DNA from: Ornithobacterium rhinotracheale
GTDB lineage: Bacteria; Bacteroidota; Bacteroidia; Flavobacteriales; Weeksellaceae
Direction of reading: 5' to 3'
DNA: 64,000 nucleotides
Assembly: GCF_022832975.1 (NCBI RefSeq)
Contig: NZ_CP094846.1
Coordinates: forward strand, 1,749,501-1,813,500
A model generated the notes under the pieces. That model saw nothing but the letters and a program-made list of their open reading frames with translations, was not told the DNA's origin and made no database searches. Position 1 is the stretch's first letter. Each line of letters begins with the position of its first letter. Position numbers and translations under genes: made by a program. This document shows, in pieces, positions 51,978 to 60,974 of this stretch.

Positions 51978-52901
51978 ATGCTTTCAAGAAGAAAATTTTT
52001 AGCGACTACTTCAGCTGCAACTGCGCTTACACTTTTACCTAGTATTCCTGCGTGGGCAAAATCTAACGCAAAGAAAATCACAATTTTGCACACCAACGAC
52101 CAGCATAGTAGAATTGAGCCTTTTGAAACTTCGGAAAATCCAAAATATTCCAACAAAGGTGGTTTTGCGCGTCGTGCGGCTTTGATAGATAAAATCAGAA
52201 AAGAAGAGCCTAATGTTCTGTTGCTAGATGCGGGCGATATTTTCCAAGGTACGCCGTATTTCAACTTTTTTGGGGGTGAATTGGAGTTTAAGCTGATGTC
52301 TAAAATGGGCTACGAAGCTTCGACCATGGGAAATCATGATTTTGACAATGGATTGGCTGGATTTGATAGACAACTAAAACATGCAAATTTTGATTTTATT
52401 TGCTCTAATTACGATTTCACCAACACGATTCTGGACGGAAAAACCAAAAAATATAAAATCATAGAAAAAGGCGGAGTGAAAATTGGAATTTTTGGACTAG
52501 GAATTGATCCCGTGGGGCTCATCAGCAAAGAGAATTATTTAGAAACCAAATACCTCGACCCCGTCGAAATTTCGCAAGAAATGACGCGAATCCTGAAAGA
52601 TAAAAAATGTGATATGATCATTTGCCTTTCGCATATTGGGTACAAATACGACTCACCTAAAATCTCTGATTGTGAACTTGCTACCAAAACACAGGATATA
52701 GATTTAATCATCGGGGGGCACACACACACTTTTCTCCCACACCCTACCGAAATCCTAAACAAGGTGGGCAAACCAACGATTGTGAATCAAGTAGGCTGGG
52801 CAGGATTGTATCTTGGGCGACTTGATTTCTATTTTGATACTTTTAATAAACAAAGAAAAGTGGCTACGGCACAATTAGAAATCACGTCAAATATCGTTTA
52901 A
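51978..52901 (+). CDS. 5'-nucleotidase N-terminal metallophosphatase, Tat-exported
   Basis: 307 aa from ATG 51978. A twin-arginine signal (SRRKFLATTSAATALTLLP). Calcineurin-like motifs: TILHTNDQHSRIEP, LLDAGDIFQGTP, TMGNHDFDNG, ICLSHIGYK and IIGGHTHTFLP. All metal ligands of the N-terminal UshA domain are there, but the C-terminal domain is encoded separately upstream. Confidence 0.88.
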   Translation: MLSRRKFLATTSAATALTLLPSIPAWAKSNAKKITILHTNDQHSRIEPFETSENPKYSNKGGFARRAALIDKIRKEEPNVLLLDAGDIFQGTPYFNFFGGELEFKLMSKMGYEASTMGNHDFDNGLAGFDRQLKHANFDFICSNYDFTNTILDGKTKKYKIIEKGGVKIGIFGLGIDPVGLISKENYLETKYLDPVEISQEMTRILKDKKCDMIICLSHIGYKYDSPKISDCELATKTQDIDLIIGGHTHTFLPHPTEILNKVGKPTIVNQVGWAGLYLGRLDFYFDTFNKQRKVATAQLEITSNIV

Positions 52902-52916
52902 AATTGAATTTTTAGT

Positions 52917-53930
52917 ATGACAGAAAATTTGCCACTTTCGGCAGAAATTATAGCAAAAATCAAAGCCTTTGGGCAGGTTCGTGACATTGTTCCCATGAAT
53001 GCGGGTGGCTCGGGCAGAGCTTATTTTCGTGTGTTTTTTGACCAAGGAAAATTTGAAACTTTAATCTTAGTTAAAAACAAAGACGCACATGAAAATCAGT
53101 GCTTTGTGAATTTAGCCCAAAAACTTGCACAAATTCCTATAAATGTGCCAAAAATTCATTTTTTTGACCAAGGATTTTACTATCTTCAAGAAGATTTAGG
53201 CGACAAAACATTACTTAATAATGTATTGGAAAATTCACCTGAAACAGAAAATTATTACAAAAAAACGCTCAAAGATTTAGTAAAATTTCAAATTCAGGGT
53301 AATGAATTAATCAATGATGAAGATTTTTTTACGCACAAAAAATTCAATAAAACATTAGTTTACAGAGATTTATTTGGATTTAAAAATTATTTCCTTGATT
53401 TATCTCAGCAAGTTTATGCCGAAGATAAATTGCTCTCAGATTTTGACACGCTTGCCGATTCAATAGAAAATGCCAAATATCAATTTTTGATGTATCGTGA
53501 TTTGCAAGGCAGAAATGTAATGCTACATAATGAAAATATATATTTCATTGATTTTCAGGGTGCCATGCGTGGACCTTGCGCCTATGATGTGGTATCGCTT
53601 TTGTGGCAGGCTAAAGCTAATTTAAGTCCTGCACTTAGACAAAAATTATTGAATTTTTATATTTCTGAGCTTAAAAAAGTAATCCCTAATTTTGATGAAA
53701 ATGCATTTTTAAACGAATTCAACACCTGCCTAATTCTCAGACTTTTGCAAGTATTGGGCGTGTATGGTCGTTTGGGCTGGATTTACAAAAAAGAGCATTT
53801 CTTATCGAGCATTTCACTAGGAATCAAAAATTTAGAAGAATTACAAAATTTAGATTTAATCAAAAATTCTCTAGCCTTAAAAGATATTTTTAAAAAATTA
53901 AACGAAACTGAAATCACAAATCACTTATAA
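52917..53930 (+). CDS. sugar kinase of the phosphotransferase (APH) family, AmgK-like
   Basis: 337 aa. Kinase fold of the aminoglycoside phosphotransferase family: GGSGRAYFRVFF start, YLQEDLGD hinge, catalytic YRDLQGRNVML and metal-binding IDFQGAMRGPCAYDV. With the nucleotidyltransferase two genes on, it matches AmgK-MurU, which turns recycled MurNAc (or GlcNAc) into the 1-phosphate and then the UDP-sugar. Overlaps the next gene by 1 nt. Confidence 0.75.
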   Translation: MTENLPLSAEIIAKIKAFGQVRDIVPMNAGGSGRAYFRVFFDQGKFETLILVKNKDAHENQCFVNLAQKLAQIPINVPKIHFFDQGFYYLQEDLGDKTLLNNVLENSPETENYYKKTLKDLVKFQIQGNELINDEDFFTHKKFNKTLVYRDLFGFKNYFLDLSQQVYAEDKLLSDFDTLADSIENAKYQFLMYRDLQGRNVMLHNENIYFIDFQGAMRGPCAYDVVSLLWQAKANLSPALRQKLLNFYISELKKVIPNFDENAFLNEFNTCLILRLLQVLGVYGRLGWIYKKEHFLSSISLGIKNLEELQNLDLIKNSLALKDIFKKLNETEITNHL

Positions 53931-54349
53931 TGAGTAAATTAAACATAAATGTAAGAAGTTTTTCGTACCGTGAAGCAATTCCACAAGATCCGTCAGGCAA
54001 TGGTGGCGGCTTCGTTTTCGACTGTCGTGGGATTCTAAATCCTGGGCGCATCGACGAATACAAAAAACAAACGGGGCGCGACCAAGGCGTAAAAGACTTT
54101 TTACTAACCAAAACCGAAATGCCTAAATTTATTGAACTGATTCAGAACTTGATAGATATCACAGTAAAAGATTATATCGCTCGTGGCTTTACCAATTTGG
54201 AAATCAATTTTGGGTGCACAGGAGGACAACATCGTTCGGTTTTTGCAGCAGACCGCCTCAGCGATTATCTGCGTGAAAACTACCCAAACGATGTGGATGT
54301 GAGAACCGCACACACCGTGCAAGATGCAAAAAACTGGCAAAATGGATAA
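53930..54349 (+). CDS. stand-alone RapZ C-terminal domain protein
   Basis: 139 aa. Matches the C-terminal half of RapZ: FSYREAIPQDPSGNGGGFVFDCRGILNPGR, and NFGCTGGQHRSVF. The N-terminal P-loop kinase part is missing. E. coli RapZ binds glucosamine-6-P through this half, so an amino-sugar sensor in this operon is a reasonable inference. Confidence 0.82.
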   Translation: MSKLNINVRSFSYREAIPQDPSGNGGGFVFDCRGILNPGRIDEYKKQTGRDQGVKDFLLTKTEMPKFIELIQNLIDITVKDYIARGFTNLEINFGCTGGQHRSVFAADRLSDYLRENYPNDVDVRTAHTVQDAKNWQNG

Positions 54350-55058
54350 TATCACGGCAATGATTTTTGCAGCAGGATTAGGTACACGCCTGCGTCCATT
54401 TACACTCACAGCACCTAAAGCTCTTTTTCCCATCAATGGCAAACCACTTTTGCAACGAAACATTGAGTATGCTCAGTCTTTTGGAATTCAGCGATTTGTC
54501 ATTAATGTCCACCATTTTTCCGACCAAATTCTTAATTTCCTAAAACAGCACAACAATTTTGGTGCGGAAATTCTGATTTCTGACGAAACCGACGAATTGC
54601 TTGAAACAGGAGGTGGCTTGCTCAAAGCACAAAATTTACTTGGAAATCAAGATTTTTTAATTTTAAACAGCGATATTCTCACCGACATCAACCTTACCAA
54701 ACTCATTGATTTTCATAAAAAAAACAAGGCATTTGCTAGCTTAGCTGTGAGCGAACGCACAAGTACACGCAAATTGCTCTTTGATGCGCAAGACCGGCTA
54801 TGTGGTTGGCAGGATTTGAGAAATGGAGAGGCCATCATCGCCAATGAGAATTATAGCAAATCACTCGCATTCAGTGGGGTGCATATGCTTTCGCTCTCGT
54901 TCTTTGAGAAAAACACTTTTTCTGGAAAATTCTCAATTATGAAATCTTATTTAGACCTAATGGCGAGGGAAAAAATATTAGGTTTTTCGCACAATTCCAA
55001 TGTTTTAGATGTGGGCAAACCAGAGGCTGTGGAGCTTGCCGAAAAATATTTTAAATAA
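54342..55058 (+). CDS. nucleotidyltransferase, MurU-like
   Basis: 238 aa from ATG 54342. Signature MIFAAGLGTRLRPFTLTAPKALFPINGKPLL, then LLETGGGLLKA, LNSDILTDIN and FSGVHML. Forms nucleotide-activated sugar; MurU (UDP-MurNAc) is proposed from the AmgK-like neighbour. Overlaps the RapZ-C gene by 8 nt. Confidence 0.78.
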   Translation: MDNITAMIFAAGLGTRLRPFTLTAPKALFPINGKPLLQRNIEYAQSFGIQRFVINVHHFSDQILNFLKQHNNFGAEILISDETDELLETGGGLLKAQNLLGNQDFLILNSDILTDINLTKLIDFHKKNKAFASLAVSERTSTRKLLFDAQDRLCGWQDLRNGEAIIANENYSKSLAFSGVHMLSLSFFEKNTFSGKFSIMKSYLDLMAREKILGFSHNSNVLDVGKPEAVELAEKYFK

Positions 55059-55062
55059 TTTT

Positions 55063-55093
55063 TTTGCATTAAAGAATTTTTATTCTATATTTG
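55063..55093 (+). promoter_or_regulatory. tRNA-Gln promoter
   Basis: TTTG (55063-55066), 19 bp, TATATTTG (55086-55093): full Bacteroidota consensus, start about 55100. Confidence 0.75.
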
Positions 55094-55112
55094 CAGTCCA
55101 AATCAATAACGG

Positions 55113-55183
55113 AGACCCATGGTGTAACGGTAGCACACCGGTTTTTGGTGCCGTTTGTCGGGGTTCGAATCCCTGTGGGTCTA
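55113..55183 (+). tRNA. tRNA-Gln (anticodon TTG)
   Basis: Acceptor AGACCCA/TGGGTCT, D stem GTGT/GCAC, anticodon loop TTTTGGT (TTG), T arm CGGGG-TTCGAAT-CCCTG, discriminator A. The outermost anticodon-stem pair is C-T, a mismatch. Confidence 0.93.
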
Positions 55184-55186
55184 CAA

Positions 55187-55215
55187 ACTCGTCTGAGAAA
55201 TCAGGCGAGTTTTTT
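55187..55215 (+). terminator. terminator of tRNA-Gln
   Basis: ACTCGTCTGA, GAAA loop, TCAGGCGAGT, then T5-6. From 55216 to 55459 there is no gene; the stretch is AT-rich. Confidence 0.85.
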
Positions 55216-55459
55216 ATGTTTAAAGCGCTGTACTTTCCTATATAAAGTTTCAAATAATGCTTACAGAGTGGAAAATGAAAAAGTAAATTTCTTTTTATCT
55301 CTTCGGCTTTGTGCTTAATCGTTTATTTTTTAAAAGACCTTCTCATTCTACTAACACTTATTTAACTCATCAAATATTCAGTCTGATTAACTGTTTTTTT
55401 GTACATTTACCCCTGAAAAAAAATATCCTTTTTCTTATTTTTATTTGTTTTTTACAATT

Positions 55460-55890
55460 ATGAAAATTAAATCTAAAAAAATAGAATCTATTATTGAAGA
55501 GCTAATGGATCAGTACGCATTCTCTGATAAAAACAAAAAACGTCCGTGGATTATTGGATTCAGTGGAGGAAAAGATAGTACTGTTGTATTAACTCTCGTG
55601 TGGATCGCTTTAGAAAGATTAAAATCACAATCAATAGAATTGATTCGCCCCGTATATGTCGTTTGTAACGATACAATGGTTGAAAATCCTATCATTGAAA
55701 CCTATGTAGAAAAAGTACTATCACATATAAAAAAAGCTGCAAATGATAAAAAGCTCCCCATATATGTAAAAAAAACCACCCCAAAATTAGAAGAAAACTT
55801 TTGGATAAATGTTATCGGCAAAGGCTATCCTGTACCAAATAATACATTCAGATGGTGCACTGATAGACTAAAGATAAAACCCACTGTAAA
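55460..55890 (+). pseudogene. dndC: dndC (DNA phosphorothioation) truncated by an IS
   Basis: From ATG 55460 about 143 codons remain of a PAPS-reductase-like protein that is normally well over 400 aa. PP-loop GFSGGKDSTVVLTLVW, VVCNDTMVENPIIETYVEKVL and FRWCTDRLKIKPT are characteristic of DndC. The frame then runs into the left inverted repeat of the IS and stops at 55933. No dndB, D or E is seen, so the system is dead here. Confidence 0.82.
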
Positions 55891-55975
55891 TCGTCAGCAA
55901 AAAGTTTACCAGTTTAGGTTAAAAATAGTATAGTTAAAAAAAGAAAAAACTAACTTTACAAAAACCACTTAGAAC

Positions 55976-56326
55976 ATGGTAAAAAAACAAACAAAAAGCG
56001 AAAAGCTTATTAAAGAAGTTCGCCGTAATACACGCCAAGTGTACAATGCAGAACAAAAGATTTTAATCGTCATGGAAGGCTTACGTGCAGAGCTCAGTGT
56101 AGCAGAGCTGTGCAGAAAATATGGCATCAGCGAAGCTACTTATTACAAATGGAGTAAAGAGTTCATTGAAGCAGGAAAGAAACGTCTTTCGGGTAACGAA
56201 ACAAGAGAAGCTACCAGTGAGCAAGTCAAAGATTTACGCAGAGAAAATACCGTATTGAAGGAGTCTTTGGCCGATTTGGTTATTCGTTATGACATTGTAA
56301 AAAAAAGCTTAAATCTGTTGGATTAA
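55976..56326 (+). CDS. IS3-family OrfA
   Basis: 116 aa. Helix-turn-helix VAELCRKYGISEATYYKWSKEFIEAG and a leucine-zipper part LRRENTVLKESLADL, as in OrfA proteins. Near the end A8G (56299-56307) allows a -1 shift; the -1 frame (KLKSVGLTPQFKKYMRLT) runs without stop into OrfB, giving the active OrfAB transposase. Confidence 0.88.
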   Translation: MVKKQTKSEKLIKEVRRNTRQVYNAEQKILIVMEGLRAELSVAELCRKYGISEATYYKWSKEFIEAGKKRLSGNETREATSEQVKDLRRENTVLKESLADLVIRYDIVKKSLNLLD

Positions 56327-56346
56327 CCCCTCAATTTAAAAAATAT

Positions 56347-57321
56347 ATGAGACTAACGGCAGAAGAAAAAGCAGAGATTATAGAGGTGGTAAAAAACTCT
56401 GAATTAGGCGTTAATAGGACTTTAAAGCAATTAGGCATTCACAAAAGAACCTTTTATAATTGGTATCACGCCTACAGCCAAAATGGTATTGATGGCCTTA
56501 AAGCGAAACGTAATCAAAAGCAACAATGGAATAGCATTCCCGATAGAATCAAACAAATGGTCGTTGAGATTGCCTTGCAATATCCCCAGGAAACACCAAG
56601 GCTCATTGCCACAAGGTTCATTGATGAACAAGGCGTTTTCATATCAGAATCATCCGTTTATCGCATTTTGAAAAAACAGGGATTATTGGCCGATACACCG
56701 CATAGGTTCTTGGCGGCAGCAGATCAGTTTCATTCCAAAACCAATTTCGTGCATCAAATGTGGCAAACGGATTTTACTTATTTCAAAATTATCGGTTGGG
56801 GATGGTATTATTTATCCACCGTCATTGATGACTACAGCCGATATATCGTTCATTGGGAACTATGTCCTAGTATGACTGCACAAGACGTCAAAAGAACCAT
56901 TGATAACGCCATCAGTAAAGCCAAAATAAAAAATAGAAGGCAACCGCCAGTGTTGCTCTCCGACAATGGACCTTGTTATATTGCTAAGGAGCTCAAAGAT
57001 TACTTAATGAACACTTATGGAATTAGACACATACATGGAAAACCATTGCATCCGCAAACACAAGGGAAAATCGAGCGGTATCATCGTTCCATGAAAAATG
57101 TAGTCAAATTACACCATTATTATGCTCCCGAGCAACTCGAAAGGGCTATTGATAAATTTGTGCAATATTACAACTCGCAAAGATATCACGAAGCTTTAAA
57201 TAATTTAACCCCTGAAGATGTATACCTAGGTAGACAAGACCAAATCTTAAAACTAAGAAAACAAGTGAAAATAAATACTTTAAATCAAAGAAAATTAAAT
57301 TATTGTTTTGGACTTATTTAA
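56347..57321 (+). CDS. IS3-family OrfB transposase
   Basis: 324 aa. Helix-turn-helix region, then rve-type DDE core: Asp in WQTDFTYFKI, Asp in LLSDNGPCYIAKEL, Glu in HPQTQGKIERYHRSMKN, and the ending YNSQRYHEALNNLTPEDVY. Frame is -1 to OrfA. All catalytic residues are present. Confidence 0.9.
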   Translation: MRLTAEEKAEIIEVVKNSELGVNRTLKQLGIHKRTFYNWYHAYSQNGIDGLKAKRNQKQQWNSIPDRIKQMVVEIALQYPQETPRLIATRFIDEQGVFISESSVYRILKKQGLLADTPHRFLAAADQFHSKTNFVHQMWQTDFTYFKIIGWGWYYLSTVIDDYSRYIVHWELCPSMTAQDVKRTIDNAISKAKIKNRRQPPVLLSDNGPCYIAKELKDYLMNTYGIRHIHGKPLHPQTQGKIERYHRSMKNVVKLHHYYAPEQLERAIDKFVQYYNSQRYHEALNNLTPEDVYLGRQDQILKLRKQVKINTLNQRKLNYCFGLI

Positions 57322-57361
57322 TTGTTTACTATATTAGCCTCAGTAAACTTTAGTTTGACGA

Positions 57362-57707
57362 CGTACATAAAAAAGAACTTTTGATCTTTTGACATTTGCT
57401 TTTGAAGTTCTTTTACATTTTTAAAAATATCCACCTCCTGTCCTGATTTCTTGCTCTTAAATAACTCCTCATAATCTAACCTTGAAACTACATGATTCAT
57501 CACAAAAGTCATCTTACCCGAATTTACTAAAAATTGACAAAAAGAAGGAATTAAACTTTGCAAAGCATTAGAACTAAAATAACCTAACAAAAATTTCACT
57601 TCATTAGATTTAGAAAAAGCTTCACAATAAAATTCATAAGGCTTCTCAGTCTTATTATATGAATATTTCAACGATTCTGGATAATTAATATCTTTTAAAC
57701 TAATCAT
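57362..57707 (-). pseudogene. truncated gene, PLD-like N-terminus
   Basis: Starts at 57707 (MISLKDINYPESLKYSYNK) and is cut after about 115 codons by the right IS end. VKFLLGYFSSNALQSLIPSFCQFLVNSGKMTFVMN recalls the N-terminal phospholipase-D-like domain of restriction-type helicases. Probably another defence gene destroyed by the same event. Confidence 0.55.
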
Positions 57708-57729
57708 AATTCTTATATCAATTCGGACA

Positions 57730-57858
57730 CTACCACTCATTACCAAAAGCAATAAAGTGCTTTGACATACTATCAGAAAAATCCACTAAACTATTATATA
57801 ATGTTTCTATCAATGTTTACCTCAACTCAAGAGCAAATTCTCTCCCCTCTATCTTCAT
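57730..57858 (-). pseudogene. small frame with an internal stop, decayed gene fragment
   Basis: MKIEGREFALELR, stop, then TLIETLYNSLVDFSDSMSKHFIAFGNEW in the same frame. The second part looks coding. It lies just upstream of the truncated gene on the same strand. From 57859 to 58063 nothing further is seen except AT-rich DNA. Confidence 0.3.
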
Positions 57859-58063
57859 CCTAAGAACTTTTATTTCATAGCTAATTTTAATCTTATATTA
57901 TTCACTTATACATTTTATTAATTAAAAAAAAACAACTCACTATCGTCTCCACTTTAAATAATGGCTTAAACTCATATATCTCATTACAAATTAAAAACAT
58001 CGTATTAAAAATCAATTTTCATCTAAAATCATAACATAAGAATCTCTTTTATCGCCAATCAAC

Positions 58064-58090
58064 AAAAAGACCCGCCCCCGCAGGGGGCGG
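58064..58090 (-). terminator. tpiA terminator
   Basis: CCGCCCCC-GCA-GGGGGCGG; on the reverse strand it is followed by GTCTTTTTG. Confidence 0.85.
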
Positions 58091-58114
58091 CCCTTGGTAT
58101 AAACAATTTAATCT

Positions 58115-58882
58115 CTATTTTGTGGCATTACTCCCTGAGGTGATAAGCGCTGAGAAGTCTTCTAAATTTAATGAAGCGCCGCCTACTAAGCCGCCATCTA
58201 TATCTGGCTGAGAGAATAGCTCATCGGCATTGCTCGGCTTCACGCTTCCTCCGTAAAGAATTCTTACGGCCTCGGAGGTTTCTTGGTCAAATAAGCTTCT
58301 CAACAAGGCGCGGATTTCTGCGTGCATCTCCTGTGCTTGCTCTGGTGTGGCAGTCTCTCCTGTTCCTATTGCCCAAACTGGCTCATAGGCTATAATCACC
58401 GCCTTCATTTGCTCTTTCTTCACATTTTTGAGCGCGGCCTTTAATTGCTCGGATACCACTTCCACATGCTTATTAGCCTTTCTCTCTTCTAGCACCTCGC
58501 CACAGCAAAGAATGGGCGATATATTGGCAGATAGGGCTTTATCTACTTTCTTGCCCACTTGCTCATTAGTCTCGCCAAAGATAGAGCGGCGCTCAGAGTG
58601 CCCCACGATTGAGTACTTCACCCCGATTGAGTTCAATATCTCTGTTGAAATCTCGCCTGTGTAAGCCCCGGGCTCAAATTCAGAGACATTCTGCGCTGAT
58701 ACCTCGGCGTGGCTTTGGAATATTTCAGCGGCTTGGTGCAAGTAGGTAGCTGGTGGCGCTACGATTACTTCGCATTTTGGGTTTCTAGAGGAAACGAAAT
58801 TATTCACTCCAAGCAAAAGCTCCTTGGCCTCTGCCCAGTTTTTATTCATTTTCCAGTTTCCTGCAACGATTTTCTTTCTCAT
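58115..58882 (-). CDS. tpiA: triosephosphate isomerase
   Basis: 255 aa; interconverts DHAP and GAP. GNWKMNKNW start with Lys 13 area, IVGHSERR (catalytic His), AYEPVWAIGTGETATPEQAQE (catalytic Glu) and YGGSVKPSNADELF, GGLVGGASL. Complete. Confidence 0.97.
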   Translation of the reverse strand: MRKKIVAGNWKMNKNWAEAKELLLGVNNFVSSRNPKCEVIVAPPATYLHQAAEIFQSHAEVSAQNVSEFEPGAYTGEISTEILNSIGVKYSIVGHSERRSIFGETNEQVGKKVDKALSANISPILCCGEVLEERKANKHVEVVSEQLKAALKNVKKEQMKAVIIAYEPVWAIGTGETATPEQAQEMHAEIRALLRSLFDQETSEAVRILYGGSVKPSNADELFSQPDIDGGLVGGASLNLEDFSALITSGSNATK

Positions 58883-58898
58883 GATTTACTTTATTTTT

Positions 58899-59156
58899 TT
58901 ATTGTTCTTCTATTTTATTTTCAATTACGGTTGGCGCTTCTTCCTTGGTTTGAGGCGCTGGCGCTACTACTTGGTTCACTATCTTTTGGCGCTTCTTCTG
59001 CGCATAGCCCATAAAGCCCCCAAAGAGCAAGCCCACGCCAAGCCCCAAGAAGCCTGCTACATAAAAGGCTGGCTCGGTGTACTCTGGCGCTTGAACGATG
59101 TATAAAACTAAGCCCACTACGAGCAAGACTAAGCCTATAATTGTTGAATATTTCAT
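58899..59156 (-). CDS. small membrane protein with two helices
   Basis: 85 aa: IIGLVLLVVGLVLYIVQ and AFYVAGFLGLGVGLLFGGFMGYA, then a basic and Pro/Glu-rich tail. It is 16 nt before tpiA and probably transcribed with it. Function unknown. Confidence 0.65.
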   Translation of the reverse strand: MKYSTIIGLVLLVVGLVLYIVQAPEYTEPAFYVAGFLGLGVGLLFGGFMGYAQKKRQKIVNQVVAPAPQTKEEAPTVIENKIEEQ

Positions 59157-59234
59157 AGTTTTTTAATTTTTGTAAAGTTAAATATTTTAAGTGATTATAT
59201 GAAATTTTACCGCCTTTCTATGATTGAAATCATT

Positions 59235-59975
59235 TTAGGCGAATTCCCGCTGGCGTATCGCCTCGTACAGAAACGCACCACACGCCACCGAAACATTGAG
59301 CGAGCCAATCTCTCCGCGCATCGGCAATTTGGCTAAATAATCTGCACGATTGAGCAACTCCTCTGCCACACCATCGCCCTCGTTCCCCATTACAATAGCA
59401 AGCGGCTTGGTTAAATCTGTGTTATAAATAGTGTCTTCCGTTTTTTCTGTGGCGCACACCACAGAGACTCCGCTTAGCTGCAAGAAACTCACTACCTCTT
59501 TTAGGGATTTCTCTCGGCACACAGGGATTTTAAATAACGCCCCAGCAGATGTTTTCAAGGCATCTTCGTTGATGGCTGCTGCTCCACGCTCTGGCACCAC
59601 AATGGCATGCACACCACAGCATTCAGCGGTGCGGGCAATGGCTCCAAAGTTTCGCACATCGCTCAATCTATCCAAAATCAAGAAAAACGGATTTTCGCCT
59701 TTTTCATAAACGAGTGGCAGGATTTGGTCTATTTTATAAAATTCAATGGGCGACAAATACCCAAAAATCCCTTGGTGATTCTTGCGGGTAAGTTTATTGA
59801 GTTTTTGCACGGGAACATACTGCATCGGAATCCCCAACGCTCTGGCTTTGCGCAAAACCTCGCTTGCCAATTCGCCTTGCAAGCCTTTTTGCACAAATAG
59901 TTTATCTATGGTTTTGCCAGAATCTATGGCTTCTAACACAGGATGAAGCCCAAAAATTTTATTATCATTTTTCAT
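59235..59975 (-). CDS. rlmB: 23S rRNA (guanosine-2251-2'-O)-methyltransferase
   Basis: 246-aa SpoU/TrmH-family enzyme. N-terminal substrate-binding part (FGLHPVLEAID), then the knotted domain with LDRLSDVRNFGAIARTAECCG, AIVMGNEGDGV and LPMRGEIGSLNVSVACGAFLYE, the three family motifs. The start 59975 lies 4 nt after a -7 box. Confidence 0.92.
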   Translation of the reverse strand: MKNDNKIFGLHPVLEAIDSGKTIDKLFVQKGLQGELASEVLRKARALGIPMQYVPVQKLNKLTRKNHQGIFGYLSPIEFYKIDQILPLVYEKGENPFFLILDRLSDVRNFGAIARTAECCGVHAIVVPERGAAAINEDALKTSAGALFKIPVCREKSLKEVVSFLQLSGVSVVCATEKTEDTIYNTDLTKPLAIVMGNEGDGVAEELLNRADYLAKLPMRGEIGSLNVSVACGAFLYEAIRQREFA

Positions 59976-59979
59976 ACAG

Positions 59980-59987
59980 CAAAGGTA
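59980..59987 (-). promoter_or_regulatory. rlmB -7 box, leaderless layout
   Basis: The reverse strand reads TACCTTTG, then CTGT, then ATG. Same 4-nt spacing as mtaB and the 19186 gene. Confidence 0.55.
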
Positions 59988-60060
59988 CTTTTTTTAATTC
60001 AGATTTTTTAATTTTTTAGCTTAAATCCATTTCCAAATCATTTATTAGCTTAGATTTTTG

Positions 60061-60068
60061 TATCTTTG
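60061..60068 (+). promoter_or_regulatory. prmA -7 box
   Basis: TATCTTTG matches TAnnTTTG, 75 nt before ATG 60144; no clear -33 box. Confidence 0.5.
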
Positions 60069-60143
60069 CAAAAGGTTTTTCAGCACAAAACAAATTGGCT
60101 TTAAGGCTAAATTTTGCTTGATTTAAACCTTAAAAATTACATC

Positions 60144-60971
60144 ATGAATTATATTGAATACAACTTTAATATTGTACCTCCTCAGCCATTTAGCGAGATT
60201 TTAATCGCACTACTTTCTCAAGCTGAATTTGAATCTTTTGAAGAAACAGCGACTGGGTTAAAGGCTTATATCTTAAAAGATTATGACGACGAGGAATTTG
60301 TAAAAGACCAAGTTGCAGAACTCGACACCGCCGAAACCGTGTACGAAAGAACAGAAATAGAACCCGTAAACTGGAACAAAGAGTGGGAAAGTAATTTCTC
60401 GCCTATCAACATCAACGATGCGTGCTACATTCGTGCTGAATTCCACGAGCCACATCCCGATGCTCCGTATGAAATCGTGATTCAGCCCAAAATGTCTTTT
60501 GGCACAGGGCACCACGAGACCACGCATTTAATGGTGGAATATCTTTTAAACCTAGATTTAGACCAAAAATCTGTACTTGATATGGGAACGGGAACGGGCA
60601 TTTTGGCGATTTTGAGCAAAATGCGTGGGGCTAAATCTTGTTTGGGTATCGATATTGATGAATGGTCGTACGAAAATGCGGTAGAAAATGCCGAACGAAA
60701 CAATGTAGAAGTTAGTTTTATAAAAGGTGGTGCTGAATCCATTCCAGACGAAAAATTTGATTTGGTTTTGGCAAACATCAACAAAAATATTTTAAAGGCA
60801 GATATGCCTTTTTACATCAATGCACTAAAACCTAATGCACAATTGATTTTGAGTGGATTGCTTGATATCGATGAGCAAGAAATGATTCAATTTGTAGAAG
60901 GTTTTGGATTAAATTTTGTAGATAAGAAAGAACGAAACGAGTGGATTGCTCTCCGTTTTGAAAAAGCTTAA
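60144..60971 (+). CDS. prmA: ribosomal protein L11 methyltransferase
   Basis: 275 aa from ATG 60144. N-terminal L11-recognition part, then SAM-binding VLDMGTGTGILAILSKMRGA, GIDIDEWSYENAVENAERN and DLVLANINKNIL (NxxN/PPY-like site). QPKMSFGTGHHETTHLM is the characteristic PrmA motif. 3 nt before clpS. Confidence 0.93.
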   Translation: MNYIEYNFNIVPPQPFSEILIALLSQAEFESFEETATGLKAYILKDYDDEEFVKDQVAELDTAETVYERTEIEPVNWNKEWESNFSPININDACYIRAEFHEPHPDAPYEIVIQPKMSFGTGHHETTHLMVEYLLNLDLDQKSVLDMGTGTGILAILSKMRGAKSCLGIDIDEWSYENAVENAERNNVEVSFIKGGAESIPDEKFDLVLANINKNILKADMPFYINALKPNAQLILSGLLDIDEQEMIQFVEGFGLNFVDKKERNEWIALRFEKA

Positions 60972-60974
60972 AAA

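Larger units (their letters stand above)
55891..57361 (+). mobile_element. IS3-family insertion sequence
   Basis: 1471 bp. Imperfect terminal repeats: TCGTCAGCAAAAAGTTTACC at 55891-55910 and, reversed at 57342-57361, TCGTCAAACTAAAGTTTACT. Two overlapping-phase genes with a -1 site form the usual IS3 transposase. No target duplication is apparent: left flank ends TAAA, right flank begins CGTA. Confidence 0.85.

Noticed and set aside
55887-57365. Target duplication around the IS
   Set aside because: TAAA on the left and CGTA on the right do not match at 3, 4 or 5 bp for any nearby choice of repeat start.
58824-59105. Forward frame over the tpiA start and the small membrane gene
   Set aside because: The reverse-strand genes are supported by motif and helix pattern; this is a shadow.
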